Translations under genes and position numbers: made by a program
Shown: piece by piece, positions 33,595 through 42,647 of the stretch
Layout: the number at the start of each line of letters is the position of its first letter
Numbering within the stretch: the first letter of the stretch is position 1
Origin: SIG603 sp963611165
Lineage (GTDB): Bacteria; Bacillota; Clostridia; Oscillospirales; Acutalibacteraceae
Reading direction: 5' to 3'
Assembly: GCA_963611165.1 (NCBI GenBank)
Contig: CAVDQG010000003.1
Location: 54,418 to 118,417 of the forward strand
DNA length: 64,000 nt
The notes under the pieces: generated by a model
Databases searched by the model: none
The model's input: only the letters and a program-made list of their open reading frames with translations
Told to the model about the DNA's origin: nothing

Positions 33595-34200
33595 ATGTAT
33601 TACAGCTTACGCGGAAAGCTAATTCATCAGGAGCCGGGACTTGTGGTCGCAGAGTGCGGCGGAGTCGGCTACAAATGCTTTGTTTCGCTAAATACCCAGA
33701 CCAAATGCCCGTCTGTCGGCAAGGAGGTCTTTTTGTATACCGAGCTTGTTGTCCGAGAGGACGCAATGGAGCTTTACGGCTTTATCAGCCGTGAGGAACA
33801 GGACTGCTTCAAGATGCTCACCTCAATAAGCGGAGTGGGAGCAAAGGTAGGCCTTGCGATACTCTCCGTTATGAGTCCTTCCGATGTTGCAATGGCTGTG
33901 GCAAGCGGCGACACAAAGTCCTTCACCAAGGCACAAAAGGTAGGCCCCAAACTTGCTTCGAGAATAGTAACGGAGCTTTCTGATAAGGTTAAGGGACTTT
34001 TGGCGGCAAGCACGGGAAGCGGCAGTGATTCACCTGTCGTTATCAACAATGCGTCCTCAAATGCCGCTGCCGCCGTTCAGGCTCTTGCGGCACTGGGATA
34101 CACGGCAAGTGAGGCGGCTAGCGTAGTCGGCAAGCTTGATTCAAGCCTTAAAACCGAGGAACTTATCAGACAGGCACTTATCAAGCTTTCAAAGTTTTGA
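33595..34200 (+). CDS. ruvA: Holliday junction DNA helicase subunit RuvA (201 aa)
   Basis: Binds the four-way junction and loads RuvB. The OB-fold start YYSLRGKL, the helix-hairpin-helix ISGVGAKVGLAIL and KVGPKLASRIV segments, and a flexible Ser/Ala linker before the C-terminal RuvB-binding domain (AVQALAALGYTASEA) are present. Normal length. Confidence 0.97.
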   Translation: MYYSLRGKLIHQEPGLVVAECGGVGYKCFVSLNTQTKCPSVGKEVFLYTELVVREDAMELYGFISREEQDCFKMLTSISGVGAKVGLAILSVMSPSDVAMAVASGDTKSFTKAQKVGPKLASRIVTELSDKVKGLLAASTGSGSDSPVVINNASSNAAAAVQALAALGYTASEAASVVGKLDSSLKTEELIRQALIKLSKF

Positions 34201-34271
34201 TTGTTTTTGAGTGAGTTTTATTTGTGTTACTTTACTACTTGTATTTGTACAGAATGAATTAGGGTGATTAT

Positions 34272-35330
34272 ATGGCATTATACGATGATATGGATTTTGA
34301 AAACCGAATGGTCGACCCCGAATACAACGAGGTTGACGCAGAGGTTGACAATCCCTTAAGACCAAAAACCTTAAACGACTATATCGGTCAGGAAAAGGTT
34401 AAGGAAAATATGGCAATTTACATCGAGGCGGCAAGAAGAAGAAAAGAGCCGCTTGATCACGTTCTTCTTTACGGCCCTCCGGGTCTTGGAAAAACCACCC
34501 TTGCGGGAATCATTGCCAATGAGATGGGAACGAATATCAGAATTACTTCCGGCCCCGCTATCGAAAAGGCAGGCGACTTAGCCGCACTTTTGGCTTCGAT
34601 GGGTGAGGGAGACGTTCTTTTTATCGATGAAATTCACAGACTTCCCCGTCAGGTGGAGGAAATTCTCTACCCTGCCATGGAAGACTTTGCGATAGACATT
34701 ATGACGGGAAAGGGACAGGGCACCACATCCTACCATTTGCCGCTTCCGAAATTCACGCTCATCGGTGCAACGACAAGAGCGGGTCAGCTTTCCGCTCCGC
34801 TTCGTGACCGTTTCGGCGTTGTCGAGAGACTGGAGCTTTACTCCACGGAAAATCTCTCGAAAATCATCACGAGAAGTGCGGGAATACTCGGTATTGAGAT
34901 TGATGCGGACGCCGCTTTGGAGCTTGCTTCAAGATCAAGAGGAACGCCGAGAATCGCAAACAGATTTTTAAAGAGAATAAGAGATTTTGCCGAGGTGATA
35001 AGCAACGGTGTTGTCACATACAACACGGCAAAAATCGCTCTTGACCGAATGGAGATAGACGAACTCGGACTTGATTCGGGTGACAGACGCGTGCTTAAGG
35101 CAATTATCGAATTTTACGGCGGCGGCCCTGTCGGAGTGGACACAATTGCTTCCGTTGTCGATGAGGAATCCGTCACAATCGAGGATGTTGTCGAGCCGTA
35201 TCTTCTTCAGATTGGCTTCATAAAGAAGACCCCGAGGGGAAGATGCGTGACTAAATCGGCTTATCTTCATTTGGGACTCACTCCTCCTGCGGAAATGAAT
35301 TCCGTACCCGAGCAGACTACACTTGAATAA
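34272..35330 (+). CDS. ruvB: Holliday junction branch-migration ATPase RuvB (352 aa)
   Basis: AAA+ motor. Walker A GPPGLGKTT, Walker B LFIDEIHRL, sensor IGATTRAGQL with the arginine finger in RDRFG, and the C-terminal winged helix ending FIKKTPRGRCVT. It follows ruvA by 71 nt. Confidence 0.98.
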   Translation: MALYDDMDFENRMVDPEYNEVDAEVDNPLRPKTLNDYIGQEKVKENMAIYIEAARRRKEPLDHVLLYGPPGLGKTTLAGIIANEMGTNIRITSGPAIEKAGDLAALLASMGEGDVLFIDEIHRLPRQVEEILYPAMEDFAIDIMTGKGQGTTSYHLPLPKFTLIGATTRAGQLSAPLRDRFGVVERLELYSTENLSKIITRSAGILGIEIDADAALELASRSRGTPRIANRFLKRIRDFAEVISNGVVTYNTAKIALDRMEIDELGLDSGDRRVLKAIIEFYGGGPVGVDTIASVVDEESVTIEDVVEPYLLQIGFIKKTPRGRCVTKSAYLHLGLTPPAEMNSVPEQTTLE

Positions 35331-35358
35331 TTTGATTTTGTAAATAAAGGAATATACT

Positions 35359-36231
35359 ATGAGACAAGCAGAATGGACAGATTACGAGCTTATCGATACA
35401 GGTTCGGGCGAAAGACTTGAGAGATGGAAGGACATTATCCTCATCAGACCCGATCCGCAGATTATATGGAAGTCGGACAAGAAAGACCCCAGATGGAAGA
35501 ATGCCGACGCAAGATACAAGCGCTCCAATACGGGCGGCGGACAGTGGCAGGTGTATAAAAAAATACCTGACGCATGGAAAATCGACTACAAGGGACTTTC
35601 CTTCCGCGTCAAGACCATGGGCTTCAAGCACACGGGAGTGTTCCCAGAGCAGGCGGTCAACTGGGATTTTGCAGCAGAGAAAATCAGAAACAGCGGAAGA
35701 ACGGGCGAGAACCGACCGAAGATACTCAATCTTTTTGGATACACGGGTTGTGCAACTCTCGCTTGCCTAAAGGCGGGCGCACACGTAACTCATGTTGACG
35801 CTTCAAAGGGAATGGTTCAGTGGGGCAAGGAAAATGCCGCTGAATCGGGACTTGCCGACAAGCCTATGAGATGGCTTGTGGACGACTGCTCAAAGTTTGT
35901 TTTGCGTGAACAGAGAAGAGGAAACAAGTACGACGGAATCATCATGGACCCTCCGTCTTACGGAAGAGGCCCCGGCGGAGAGGTTTGGAAGCTTGAGGAA
36001 CAGCTTTATAATCTTGTTGAGATGTGTCTGCCGATACTTTCTGATGACGCGCTGTTCTTTATTCTCAACTCTTACACCTCGGGACTTTCGCCTGCGGTCA
36101 TGGAATATCTTTTGAGCACGCTTATCAAGCCGAAATTCGGCGGAAGAGTTACGGGAGAGGAAATCGGTCTGCCCGTAACGAGAACAGGACTTGTGCTTCC
36201 GTGCGGAAGTACCGTTATTTGGGAAAAGTAA
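35359..36231 (+). CDS. Class I SAM-dependent methyltransferase, RlmI-like (290 aa)
   Basis: Motif I LNLFGYTGCATLACLKAGA and VDASKGMVQWGKEN resemble RlmI/YccW-type rRNA m5C methyltransferases, with the catalytic-region DPPSYGRGPGGEVWKLEE. The N-terminal PUA domain of RlmI is absent and is replaced by a ~110-residue region of its own. RNA is the likely substrate, but the target base is not inferable. Located between ruvB and the ECF transporter operon. Confidence 0.8.
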   Translation: MRQAEWTDYELIDTGSGERLERWKDIILIRPDPQIIWKSDKKDPRWKNADARYKRSNTGGGQWQVYKKIPDAWKIDYKGLSFRVKTMGFKHTGVFPEQAVNWDFAAEKIRNSGRTGENRPKILNLFGYTGCATLACLKAGAHVTHVDASKGMVQWGKENAAESGLADKPMRWLVDDCSKFVLREQRRGNKYDGIIMDPPSYGRGPGGEVWKLEEQLYNLVEMCLPILSDDALFFILNSYTSGLSPAVMEYLLSTLIKPKFGGRVTGEEIGLPVTRTGLVLPCGSTVIWEK

Positions 36232-36250
36232 GAAAGAAGAAGCTTTATAA

Positions 36251-37099
36251 ATGAGTTTTATAGAAGTTAAAGATCTCGTTTTCGTCTATAATCCCGAGGA
36301 CGAGGACAGAAGAGAGGTTTTGCACGGGGTAAATATGAACATCGAAAAGGGTGAATTTGTCGCCCTTCTCGGTCACAACGGCTGCGGTAAATCTACGCTT
36401 GCCAAGCTTTTCAACGGAATGTATGTTCCGACAAAGGGAAGCGTTACCGTTGACGGAATTGCTACGGACAACGAAGAAAATCAGATTGAAGTAAGAAGAA
36501 GAGTGGGACTTGTTCAGCAGAACCCCGACAACCAGCTTGTTGCAGGCGTTGTCGAGGAGGATGTTGCGTTTGGCCCCGAAAACCTCGGCGTGCCGCCGCT
36601 TGAGATAAGAAAAAGAGTTGACGACGCTCTCAAAGCGGTAGGAATGTACGAGTACCGTGAGCACGCTCCGCATAAATTATCGGGCGGACAGAAGCAGAGA
36701 ATCGCCATTGCGGGAATTATCGCCATGGCAACAAAGTGCATTGTGCTTGACGAGCCGACAGCCATGCTCGACCCAAGGGGCCGTGAGGAGGTTATGAGCA
36801 CCATCAAGCGACTTAATAAAGAACAGGGAATCACGATTATTCTCATCACGCATTACATGGACGAGGCTGTTCAGGCGGACAGAGTTATCGTCATGGATGA
36901 CGGAAGAGTTCTGACAGAGGGCGAGCCGAGAGCCGTTTTCTCGAATGTCGAGCTTTTGAAGAAGCATAGACTTGATGTTCCTCAGGCTACGGAGCTTGCC
37001 TACAAGCTGAAGAAAGAAGGAATTGACCTCGGTGGCATGCCGATGAATACGGCGGAGTGCATCGGGCTCATTGCGAAAGTTATAGGAAAAGAAAGTTAA
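36251..37099 (+). CDS. ecfA1: ECF transporter ATPase EcfA1 (282 aa)
   Basis: One of two ATPases of the energy-coupling-factor module that powers vitamin uptake through interchangeable S components encoded elsewhere. Walker A GHNGCGKST, signature LSGGQKQR, Walker B CIVLDEPTAMLD and H-loop ILITHYMDE are intact. Starts the A1-A2-T-truA cluster typical of Firmicutes. Confidence 0.95.
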   Translation: MSFIEVKDLVFVYNPEDEDRREVLHGVNMNIEKGEFVALLGHNGCGKSTLAKLFNGMYVPTKGSVTVDGIATDNEENQIEVRRRVGLVQQNPDNQLVAGVVEEDVAFGPENLGVPPLEIRKRVDDALKAVGMYEYREHAPHKLSGGQKQRIAIAGIIAMATKCIVLDEPTAMLDPRGREEVMSTIKRLNKEQGITIILITHYMDEAVQADRVIVMDDGRVLTEGEPRAVFSNVELLKKHRLDVPQATELAYKLKKEGIDLGGMPMNTAECIGLIAKVIGKES

Positions 37100-37117
37100 G
37101 AAGGACAGACAAAAGGC

Positions 37118-37993
37118 ATGTCAATATTAGAAACTAAAAATCTCACCTATACCTACGGAATAGGAACTCCTTTCGAGAAGACCGCCGTAGACAATGTTTC
37201 AATCAAGATAGAAAGCGGAGAATTTCTCGGTATTATCGGTCATACGGGAAGCGGAAAATCTACGCTTATACAGATGTTTAACGGTCTTATCAAGCCAACG
37301 GGCGGTCAGGTGCTGCTTGACGGCGAGGATATTTGGGCAAAGCCTAAAGAGATAAGAAAAATCCGATTCAAGGTCGGTATGGTTTTTCAGTATCCTGAAT
37401 ATCAGCTTTTTGAGGAGACGGTACTGAAGGACGTTTGCTTCGGCCCCAAGAATATGGGACTGAGTGATGCGGACGCTGTAAAAAGAGCCAAAGAGGCACT
37501 CGAATTCACGGGACTTCCCGAAAATCTCTGGGAGAAATCCCCGTTTGAGCTTTCGGGCGGCGAGAAGAGAAGAGCCGCTATTGCGGGAGTTGTCGCAATG
37601 GACCCTGAGGTGCTCATTCTCGATGAGCCTGCGGCAGGTCTTGACCCGATGGGCAGAGACGATCTTCTCGATCAACTTTTGAAGTACCACTCGGTTAGAA
37701 AGAACACGATTTTGCTGGTTTCTCACAGCATGGAGGATATCGGAAAGGTTGCCGACAGAGTTCTTGTTATGAACGGCGGCGATGCGGTTTATCTCGAGCC
37801 GACAAGAGAGGTTTTCTCAAAGGGAGAGAAGCTTCGTGAGATGGGACTTAAAATACCTCAGATTACTCACATTATGCAGAAATTAAAGGCTATGGGACTT
37901 GACGTCGACGAGGGAACTCTCAAGGTGGACGATGCTCTCGAACAGTTAGTTCCCATACTAAATCAGTATATCGGAAATGGAGGTAACGGCTGA
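37118..37993 (+). CDS. ecfA2: ECF transporter ATPase EcfA2 (291 aa)
   Basis: Walker A GHTGSGKST, signature LSGGEKRR, Walker B VLILDEPAAGLD, H-loop VSHSMED. The C-terminal extension (from about residue 240) is the usual dimerisation region. Its stop overlaps the ecfT start by one base (TGATG). Confidence 0.95.
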   Translation: MSILETKNLTYTYGIGTPFEKTAVDNVSIKIESGEFLGIIGHTGSGKSTLIQMFNGLIKPTGGQVLLDGEDIWAKPKEIRKIRFKVGMVFQYPEYQLFEETVLKDVCFGPKNMGLSDADAVKRAKEALEFTGLPENLWEKSPFELSGGEKRRAAIAGVVAMDPEVLILDEPAAGLDPMGRDDLLDQLLKYHSVRKNTILLVSHSMEDIGKVADRVLVMNGGDAVYLEPTREVFSKGEKLREMGLKIPQITHIMQKLKAMGLDVDEGTLKVDDALEQLVPILNQYIGNGGNG

Positions 37994-38808
37994 TGCTTCA
38001 GGATATAACCTTCGGTCAGTATTTCCCGGCAAAATCCTATATTCACAGGATGGACCCGAGACTGAAGATAGTTCTCACGATTTATTTTATCGTGCTCACG
38101 TTTTGCAGTAAGAATTTCGCCTGCATAGCGCTTGTTTATGTGGCTGTTATTGCTTCCATGGCGGCGTCAAAGGTTCCGGCTAAGACCTATATCAGGTCGC
38201 TGAAACCTATACTTTTTATCGTTGCCTTTACTATGATTATCAACCTTTTCTACGGAACGGGCGAGCCGCTTCTGCAGATTTGGAAGCTGAAAATCACCGT
38301 GAACGGCATTATGAATTCGGTGCTTATAGCCGTAAGAATTGTTGCGCTTATCTTTGTTTCTTCGGTGCTCACGTTCACTACATCGCCTACCCAGCTTACG
38401 GATGCGATTGAAAGACTTTTGAAGCCCCTTGCAAAGATTAAGGTTCCCGTTCACGAGTTTGCAATGATGATGACCATTGCACTTCGATTTGTCCCCACGC
38501 TTTTGGAGGAGACAGACAAAATCATGTCGGCTCAGAAAGCAAGAGGCGCCGACATGGAAAGCGGAGGAGTTATGCAGAGAATCAAGGCTCTCATACCTGT
38601 TCTCATTCCGCTTTTTGTTTCCGCATTCAGAAGAGCGTTCGACCTTGCTACGGCAATGGAATCCCGTTGCTACACGGGCGGCGAGGGCAGAACCAAGATG
38701 AAAATACTCAAGATTTCGAAAGAGGATATTTTTACCATTATCGGCTGTGTTGTTTTTCTGGCGGTTTTTGTGGTGCTTAATATCAGCTTGCCGAAAATAG
38801 TCAGATAA
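37993..38808 (+). CDS. ecfT: ECF transporter transmembrane subunit EcfT (271 aa)
   Basis: A membrane protein with the EcfT coupling motifs: KARGADMESG (first ARG-type motif) and AMESRCYTGGEGRT (second, usually ARGY/ARCY), which touch the ATPases. The last stop base is also the first base of truA. Completes the ECF core. Confidence 0.94.
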   Translation: MLQDITFGQYFPAKSYIHRMDPRLKIVLTIYFIVLTFCSKNFACIALVYVAVIASMAASKVPAKTYIRSLKPILFIVAFTMIINLFYGTGEPLLQIWKLKITVNGIMNSVLIAVRIVALIFVSSVLTFTTSPTQLTDAIERLLKPLAKIKVPVHEFAMMMTIALRFVPTLLEETDKIMSAQKARGADMESGGVMQRIKALIPVLIPLFVSAFRRAFDLATAMESRCYTGGEGRTKMKILKISKEDIFTIIGCVVFLAVFVVLNISLPKIVR

Positions 38809-39581
38809 TGGAAAGAAACATACTCATTAAAATATCATACGACGGATCGAGATTTCACGGCTGGCAGATTCAGGATAACGCCTTGACCGTTCAGCAGTGT
38901 TTTCAGGAATCAATCGCTAAAATTCTCGGAGCGTGCCCCGATATCAAGGCTTGCTCGAGAACAGACGCGGGAGTTCATGCGAGAGTGTTCTGCATAAGCA
39001 TGCACGTGGATACTCCCGTGACAAACGAAAGGCTCAGAAGTGCGCTGAATCACTTTTTCCCAAGCTTTATGGCATGCCTTTCCGTGGAAACCGTGGCAGA
39101 TGATTTTCACGCAAGATATTCTTGCCTCGGAAAGGAATACGAATACATCATCTGGAACAAAGAGGTGAGGAATCCATTCCTTGACGGACGGACACTTCAC
39201 TACTGGTATCCGATTGACGAAAAGCTAATGGACGAAGCGGCAAAGCACTACATAGGAACGCATGACTTCACATCGTTCTGCACGCTTGACGCAAGAAAGC
39301 TCGGCGATATGACGAGAACGGTTTATAACGCAGGCGTCAGGCGTGAGGGCGACATGGTGATTTTCAGCGTTGCGGCTGACGGCTTTCTTTACAACATGGT
39401 GAGAATAATGCTCGGAACTTTGTTAAGGGTTCAGCAGAGAAAGTTTGTCCCTGACGATATTCCGAGAATACTCGAAAAAAGAGACAGAAAGGCGGCGGGC
39501 CCGACAGCCGAGCCGTGCGGACTTTATCTCAACCGTGTTTTTTACGACAAAAAAGAGATTGAAAGCATCTCTATCATTTGA
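38808..39581 (+). CDS. truA: tRNA pseudouridine synthase TruA (257 aa)
   Basis: Converts U38-40 of tRNA anticodon arms to pseudouridine. The catalytic Asp lies in CSRTDAGVHA, followed later by HYIGTHDFTSFC and YNMVRIMLGTLL. Overlaps ecfT by one base, the usual arrangement. Confidence 0.97.
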   Translation: MERNILIKISYDGSRFHGWQIQDNALTVQQCFQESIAKILGACPDIKACSRTDAGVHARVFCISMHVDTPVTNERLRSALNHFFPSFMACLSVETVADDFHARYSCLGKEYEYIIWNKEVRNPFLDGRTLHYWYPIDEKLMDEAAKHYIGTHDFTSFCTLDARKLGDMTRTVYNAGVRREGDMVIFSVAADGFLYNMVRIMLGTLLRVQQRKFVPDDIPRILEKRDRKAAGPTAEPCGLYLNRVFYDKKEIESISII

Positions 39582-39597
39582 TTAGAAGAAGGATAAA

Positions 39598-41130
39598 ATG
39601 GCAAGAGGCAAACATTTAAGACACGAAAAAAAGGTCGAAGAGGTTATCATCCGCGAGAGAAGCGGCTCGGGCTACTATGACAGTGACGACGACAGTTTTT
39701 TGACAGAAGACGAGGATACCTCGCCCGAGATTGTCACGGTCTACAAGGAAAGTAAAACAGGAAAGAAAAAGATTTTACTTCTCATTGTGCTTATTCTGGC
39801 ACTTTTTATCGGCGTCTTTGTGTACATGATGAGAAGTACGGGAATGACGGCAAGCGATGTTATCGGCAAAATAAAGGTTGCTTTTATGGGCACGGGCGTG
39901 GGAGACGGTTACCCCGTGAGTCTGACGGGAAGCGATATCGGTTCTGGAGACTTTTTCTCCGTTGACGGAAATATAGTTACTTTGAGCAATACGGCACTTA
40001 CCGTTGTTGACTCAACGGGCAAGCAGAAGTTCTCCGTTCCGCATTCATATTCTTCCCCTGCCGTAAGGGAGAACGGCGGCACGTATATCATTTACGACTG
40101 CGGCGGTACTTCTTACAGTACGGTGAGTTCTTCGGGAAAGAAAACCTCATATAAGAGTGAAAATAAAATTATAGCCGCAGATATTTCTTCATCGGGAAAA
40201 ATCGCATTGGCTTCATTTCCGACGGATTATTCCTCACAGCTTCAGATTTATTCCGATAAGGGAGATTTGCAGTATACATATAAATTTTCGTCCGATTACG
40301 CATCGGCGGTGAGCTTTAACGACAGCGGCGATATGTGCGCCGTGGCATGCGTTTACACAAGTCTCGGCGAGGCTTACACGAGAATCGTGGTGCTTCGCTT
40401 CGACAGTGAAGAGCCTGTTTCACAGTATGTCTTTGCGGGCAACTTCGTCACATCGATTTACTGGAGCGGAAAGAGCATTTACGCTGTCGGTGACGAGGGC
40501 ATAGCGGTGGGAACCAGCGACGGCTCATTTACGGAATACAGCTTTGAGGGAAAGAGCCTCACGGCACTCGCTTTTGCCGACAACAAGGCATATCTCGCAA
40601 TTTCGGGCTACGCTCATTCGGGAGCTTCCACGCTTTTGGTTTTCTCCGGAACGGGCGAGCCGAAAACGCTTGACCTTTCATCGAGAATTGTTTCTATTTC
40701 CGCTGTCGGCAGTCAGGTCGCCGTTTTAGCGGGAAGCAATGTTTACGAATACAGCCAGAGTTCGCTTGAGCTTGTCGGCGTCGGTGACGCAGGAAGCGAC
40801 TCTAAGGCGTGTGCGATACAGCACTCGGGAAATGTCTATGTGCTTGGCGGAAGGGAAATTCACCTGATTGTTTTGGATGACCCGACAGAGCCTAAGGCGA
40901 CAGAGGAGCCGAGCGAGGTACCCGCTGCAGAACCGACAGAGATTCCTTTGGAAACTCAGGCACCTGCCGCTACCGATGAGCCGAGTGAGACAAGTTTTGA
41001 CGAAAGTTCTCAGGAAAGTTCTTCCGATTCGGGTGAATCGGAAGAATCGGGAGATGAAGAGATTTCTTCCGAGGAGTCCGAGACTTCAGATACGGCTGAA
41101 TCCTCAGAGGATTCGGTTTTGGCAGAATAA
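39598..41130 (+). CDS. DUF5711-type membrane-anchored beta-propeller protein (510 aa)
   Basis: A cytoplasmic basic/acidic N-terminus (residues 1-58), one membrane helix at about 60-80 (ILLLIVLILALFIGVFVYM), then a series of short beta-strand repeats (residues 115-430) resembling a WD40/PQQ-like propeller. The C-terminal ~80 residues are a Ser/Glu/Pro/Thr-rich tail that may be an extended cell-wall-facing linker. The topology fits the clostridial DUF5711 family; function unknown. It starts 16 nt after truA. Confidence 0.72.
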   Translation: MARGKHLRHEKKVEEVIIRERSGSGYYDSDDDSFLTEDEDTSPEIVTVYKESKTGKKKILLLIVLILALFIGVFVYMMRSTGMTASDVIGKIKVAFMGTGVGDGYPVSLTGSDIGSGDFFSVDGNIVTLSNTALTVVDSTGKQKFSVPHSYSSPAVRENGGTYIIYDCGGTSYSTVSSSGKKTSYKSENKIIAADISSSGKIALASFPTDYSSQLQIYSDKGDLQYTYKFSSDYASAVSFNDSGDMCAVACVYTSLGEAYTRIVVLRFDSEEPVSQYVFAGNFVTSIYWSGKSIYAVGDEGIAVGTSDGSFTEYSFEGKSLTALAFADNKAYLAISGYAHSGASTLLVFSGTGEPKTLDLSSRIVSISAVGSQVAVLAGSNVYEYSQSSLELVGVGDAGSDSKACAIQHSGNVYVLGGREIHLIVLDDPTEPKATEEPSEVPAAEPTEIPLETQAPAATDEPSETSFDESSQESSSDSGESEESGDEEISSEESETSDTAESSEDSVLAE

Positions 41131-41178
41131 ATAAGAAAATAAACGATAGACACGAAGGCGAAAAAAGGGGGTTATTTA

Positions 41179-41862
41179 ATGAATTATATACTTGATATAA
41201 TCATCGTTGTAGTGATAGCGCTTTTTGTTATATTCGGAGCAAAAAACGGAATCATCCGATCGCTCGGAGAGTTTGTGGGCTCTATTGCGGCGGCTCTTGT
41301 TTCTGCGGCAGTCGGCGGCAAGGTGGCTGCGGCAGTATATAACAGCTTTTTCCGTCAAAGCGTTATCACAAAGATAAATGCGGCAATGGCGGTAAATTCG
41401 GGAGACGCAACAAGCTATTTTTCGTCGCTTCCGACATTCGTTATCAGGTGGCTTTCCGAGAACGGAATCACCGAGCAGACGGTAAGCGAGGCGGTTCAAA
41501 GCGGCTCAAAGAATGCGGCTGCGGCGGTGGAGACGGCAATCAGTCCGTTTTTAATCGGAATAATCAAGGTTTTCTGCATAATCGTTATATTTATGCTTAT
41601 GATGATTATCATAAAGGTGCTTGTGAAGCTTTTATCGGGACTTTTTGAGCTTCCCGTTCTCAAGCAAATCAATGCGATTTTCGGCGCAGTGTTCGGTTTT
41701 CTTGCCGGAGCTGTCGTGATTTGGGTTGTGCTCGGTGCGGTACAGTTCTTCAGACCGATGATGTCGGCTAATATGCAGGAAAAAGTAAATACAGCGGTGG
41801 ACAGCTCGATAATTTATGAGACTGTCTCCGATGCAAATCCGTTTGAATGGATTTTTGACTAG
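41179..41862 (+). CDS. CvpA family membrane protein (227 aa)
   Basis: Starts ILDIIIVVVIALFVIFGAKNG with the GxxRSLGE-type motif (IIRSLGEFVG) and at least four hydrophobic helices, as in CvpA/colicin V production proteins. In other bacteria CvpA affects envelope stress resistance; role here unknown. GGGGG-rich ribosome site precedes the ATG. Confidence 0.85.
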   Translation: MNYILDIIIVVVIALFVIFGAKNGIIRSLGEFVGSIAAALVSAAVGGKVAAAVYNSFFRQSVITKINAAMAVNSGDATSYFSSLPTFVIRWLSENGITEQTVSEAVQSGSKNAAAAVETAISPFLIGIIKVFCIIVIFMLMMIIIKVLVKLLSGLFELPVLKQINAIFGAVFGFLAGAVVIWVVLGAVQFFRPMMSANMQEKVNTAVDSSIIYETVSDANPFEWIFD

Positions 41863-41879
41863 AGAATTTGAGGTGAATG

Positions 41880-42533
41880 ATGTCTGTAAATAAATCAATC
41901 AATAAGAATTTGACAATTCCAAATTTATTGTCCGTGATAAGAATAGTTATAGTGCCGTTTTTTGCCTACTATTTCATAAAGGGACAGACCTATGCGGCGA
42001 TTGCGCTTCTTATTTTATCGGGAATATCGGATTGTCTTGACGGCTTTATTGCCAGAAAATTCAATCAGATTACCGAAATCGGCAAGATTCTCGACCCTTT
42101 TGCGGATAAGATAACTCAGGTTACGGTTGCGCTTTGTCTTGCGATAAGATTTCCCGCAATTTGCCCGTTCTTGATACTTTTCCTCGTGAAGGAGCTTTCT
42201 ATGCTCGTCTGCGGAATTTATCTTATCGGTCACAAAAAGAGAAAGCCCGGTGCTTCGCTTTGGTTCGGCAAGGTGGCAACGGTTATGTTCTATATTTCTG
42301 CCGGAGTGATTTTCCTAATGGAAATAATCGCAGTTCCCGTGCACACCTTTAACTTGGTGTCAAACTGCCTTTTGTTCCTTACGGCTCTCATGATGACATA
42401 TTCTGCAGTCGGCTACCTCAAGGTTTATCTTACCAAGCTTGACAGCAACGACGAGGCTGACGCAATCAACCTCAAGGAAGAGATGAAGGCTAAAAAAGAG
42501 GTTAATCCGCACGGAACCTCGGCGGGAAATTAA
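41880..42533 (+). CDS. pgsA: CDP-diacylglycerol-glycerol-3-phosphate 3-phosphatidyltransferase (217 aa)
   Basis: A membrane CDP-alcohol phosphatidyltransferase with the signature SDCLDGFIARKFNQITE-GKILDPFADK (D-x2-DG-x2-AR-x8-G-x3-D-x3-D), all metal and CDP-binding residues present. PgsA makes phosphatidylglycerophosphate. An ATG three bases earlier (41877) is closer to the AGGTG ribosome site than ideal, so 41880 is preferred. Charged C-terminal tail is cytoplasmic. Confidence 0.92.
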   Translation: MSVNKSINKNLTIPNLLSVIRIVIVPFFAYYFIKGQTYAAIALLILSGISDCLDGFIARKFNQITEIGKILDPFADKITQVTVALCLAIRFPAICPFLILFLVKELSMLVCGIYLIGHKKRKPGASLWFGKVATVMFYISAGVIFLMEIIAVPVHTFNLVSNCLLFLTALMMTYSAVGYLKVYLTKLDSNDEADAINLKEEMKAKKEVNPHGTSAGN

Positions 42534-42647
42534 ATTTCAGATTTGTTCACAACTTAAATCTGAATTAATGATATGATATTTATGTAATATTGATTTTGAC
42601 TTCTTAATCTAAATACATTCAAATTAAGGAAAGGAAAGAGAAGAATT

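Noticed and set aside
42560..42640. Possible CtsR operator before clpE
   Set aside because: The best match, around GATTTTGACTT, lacks the tandem GGTCAAA pattern.
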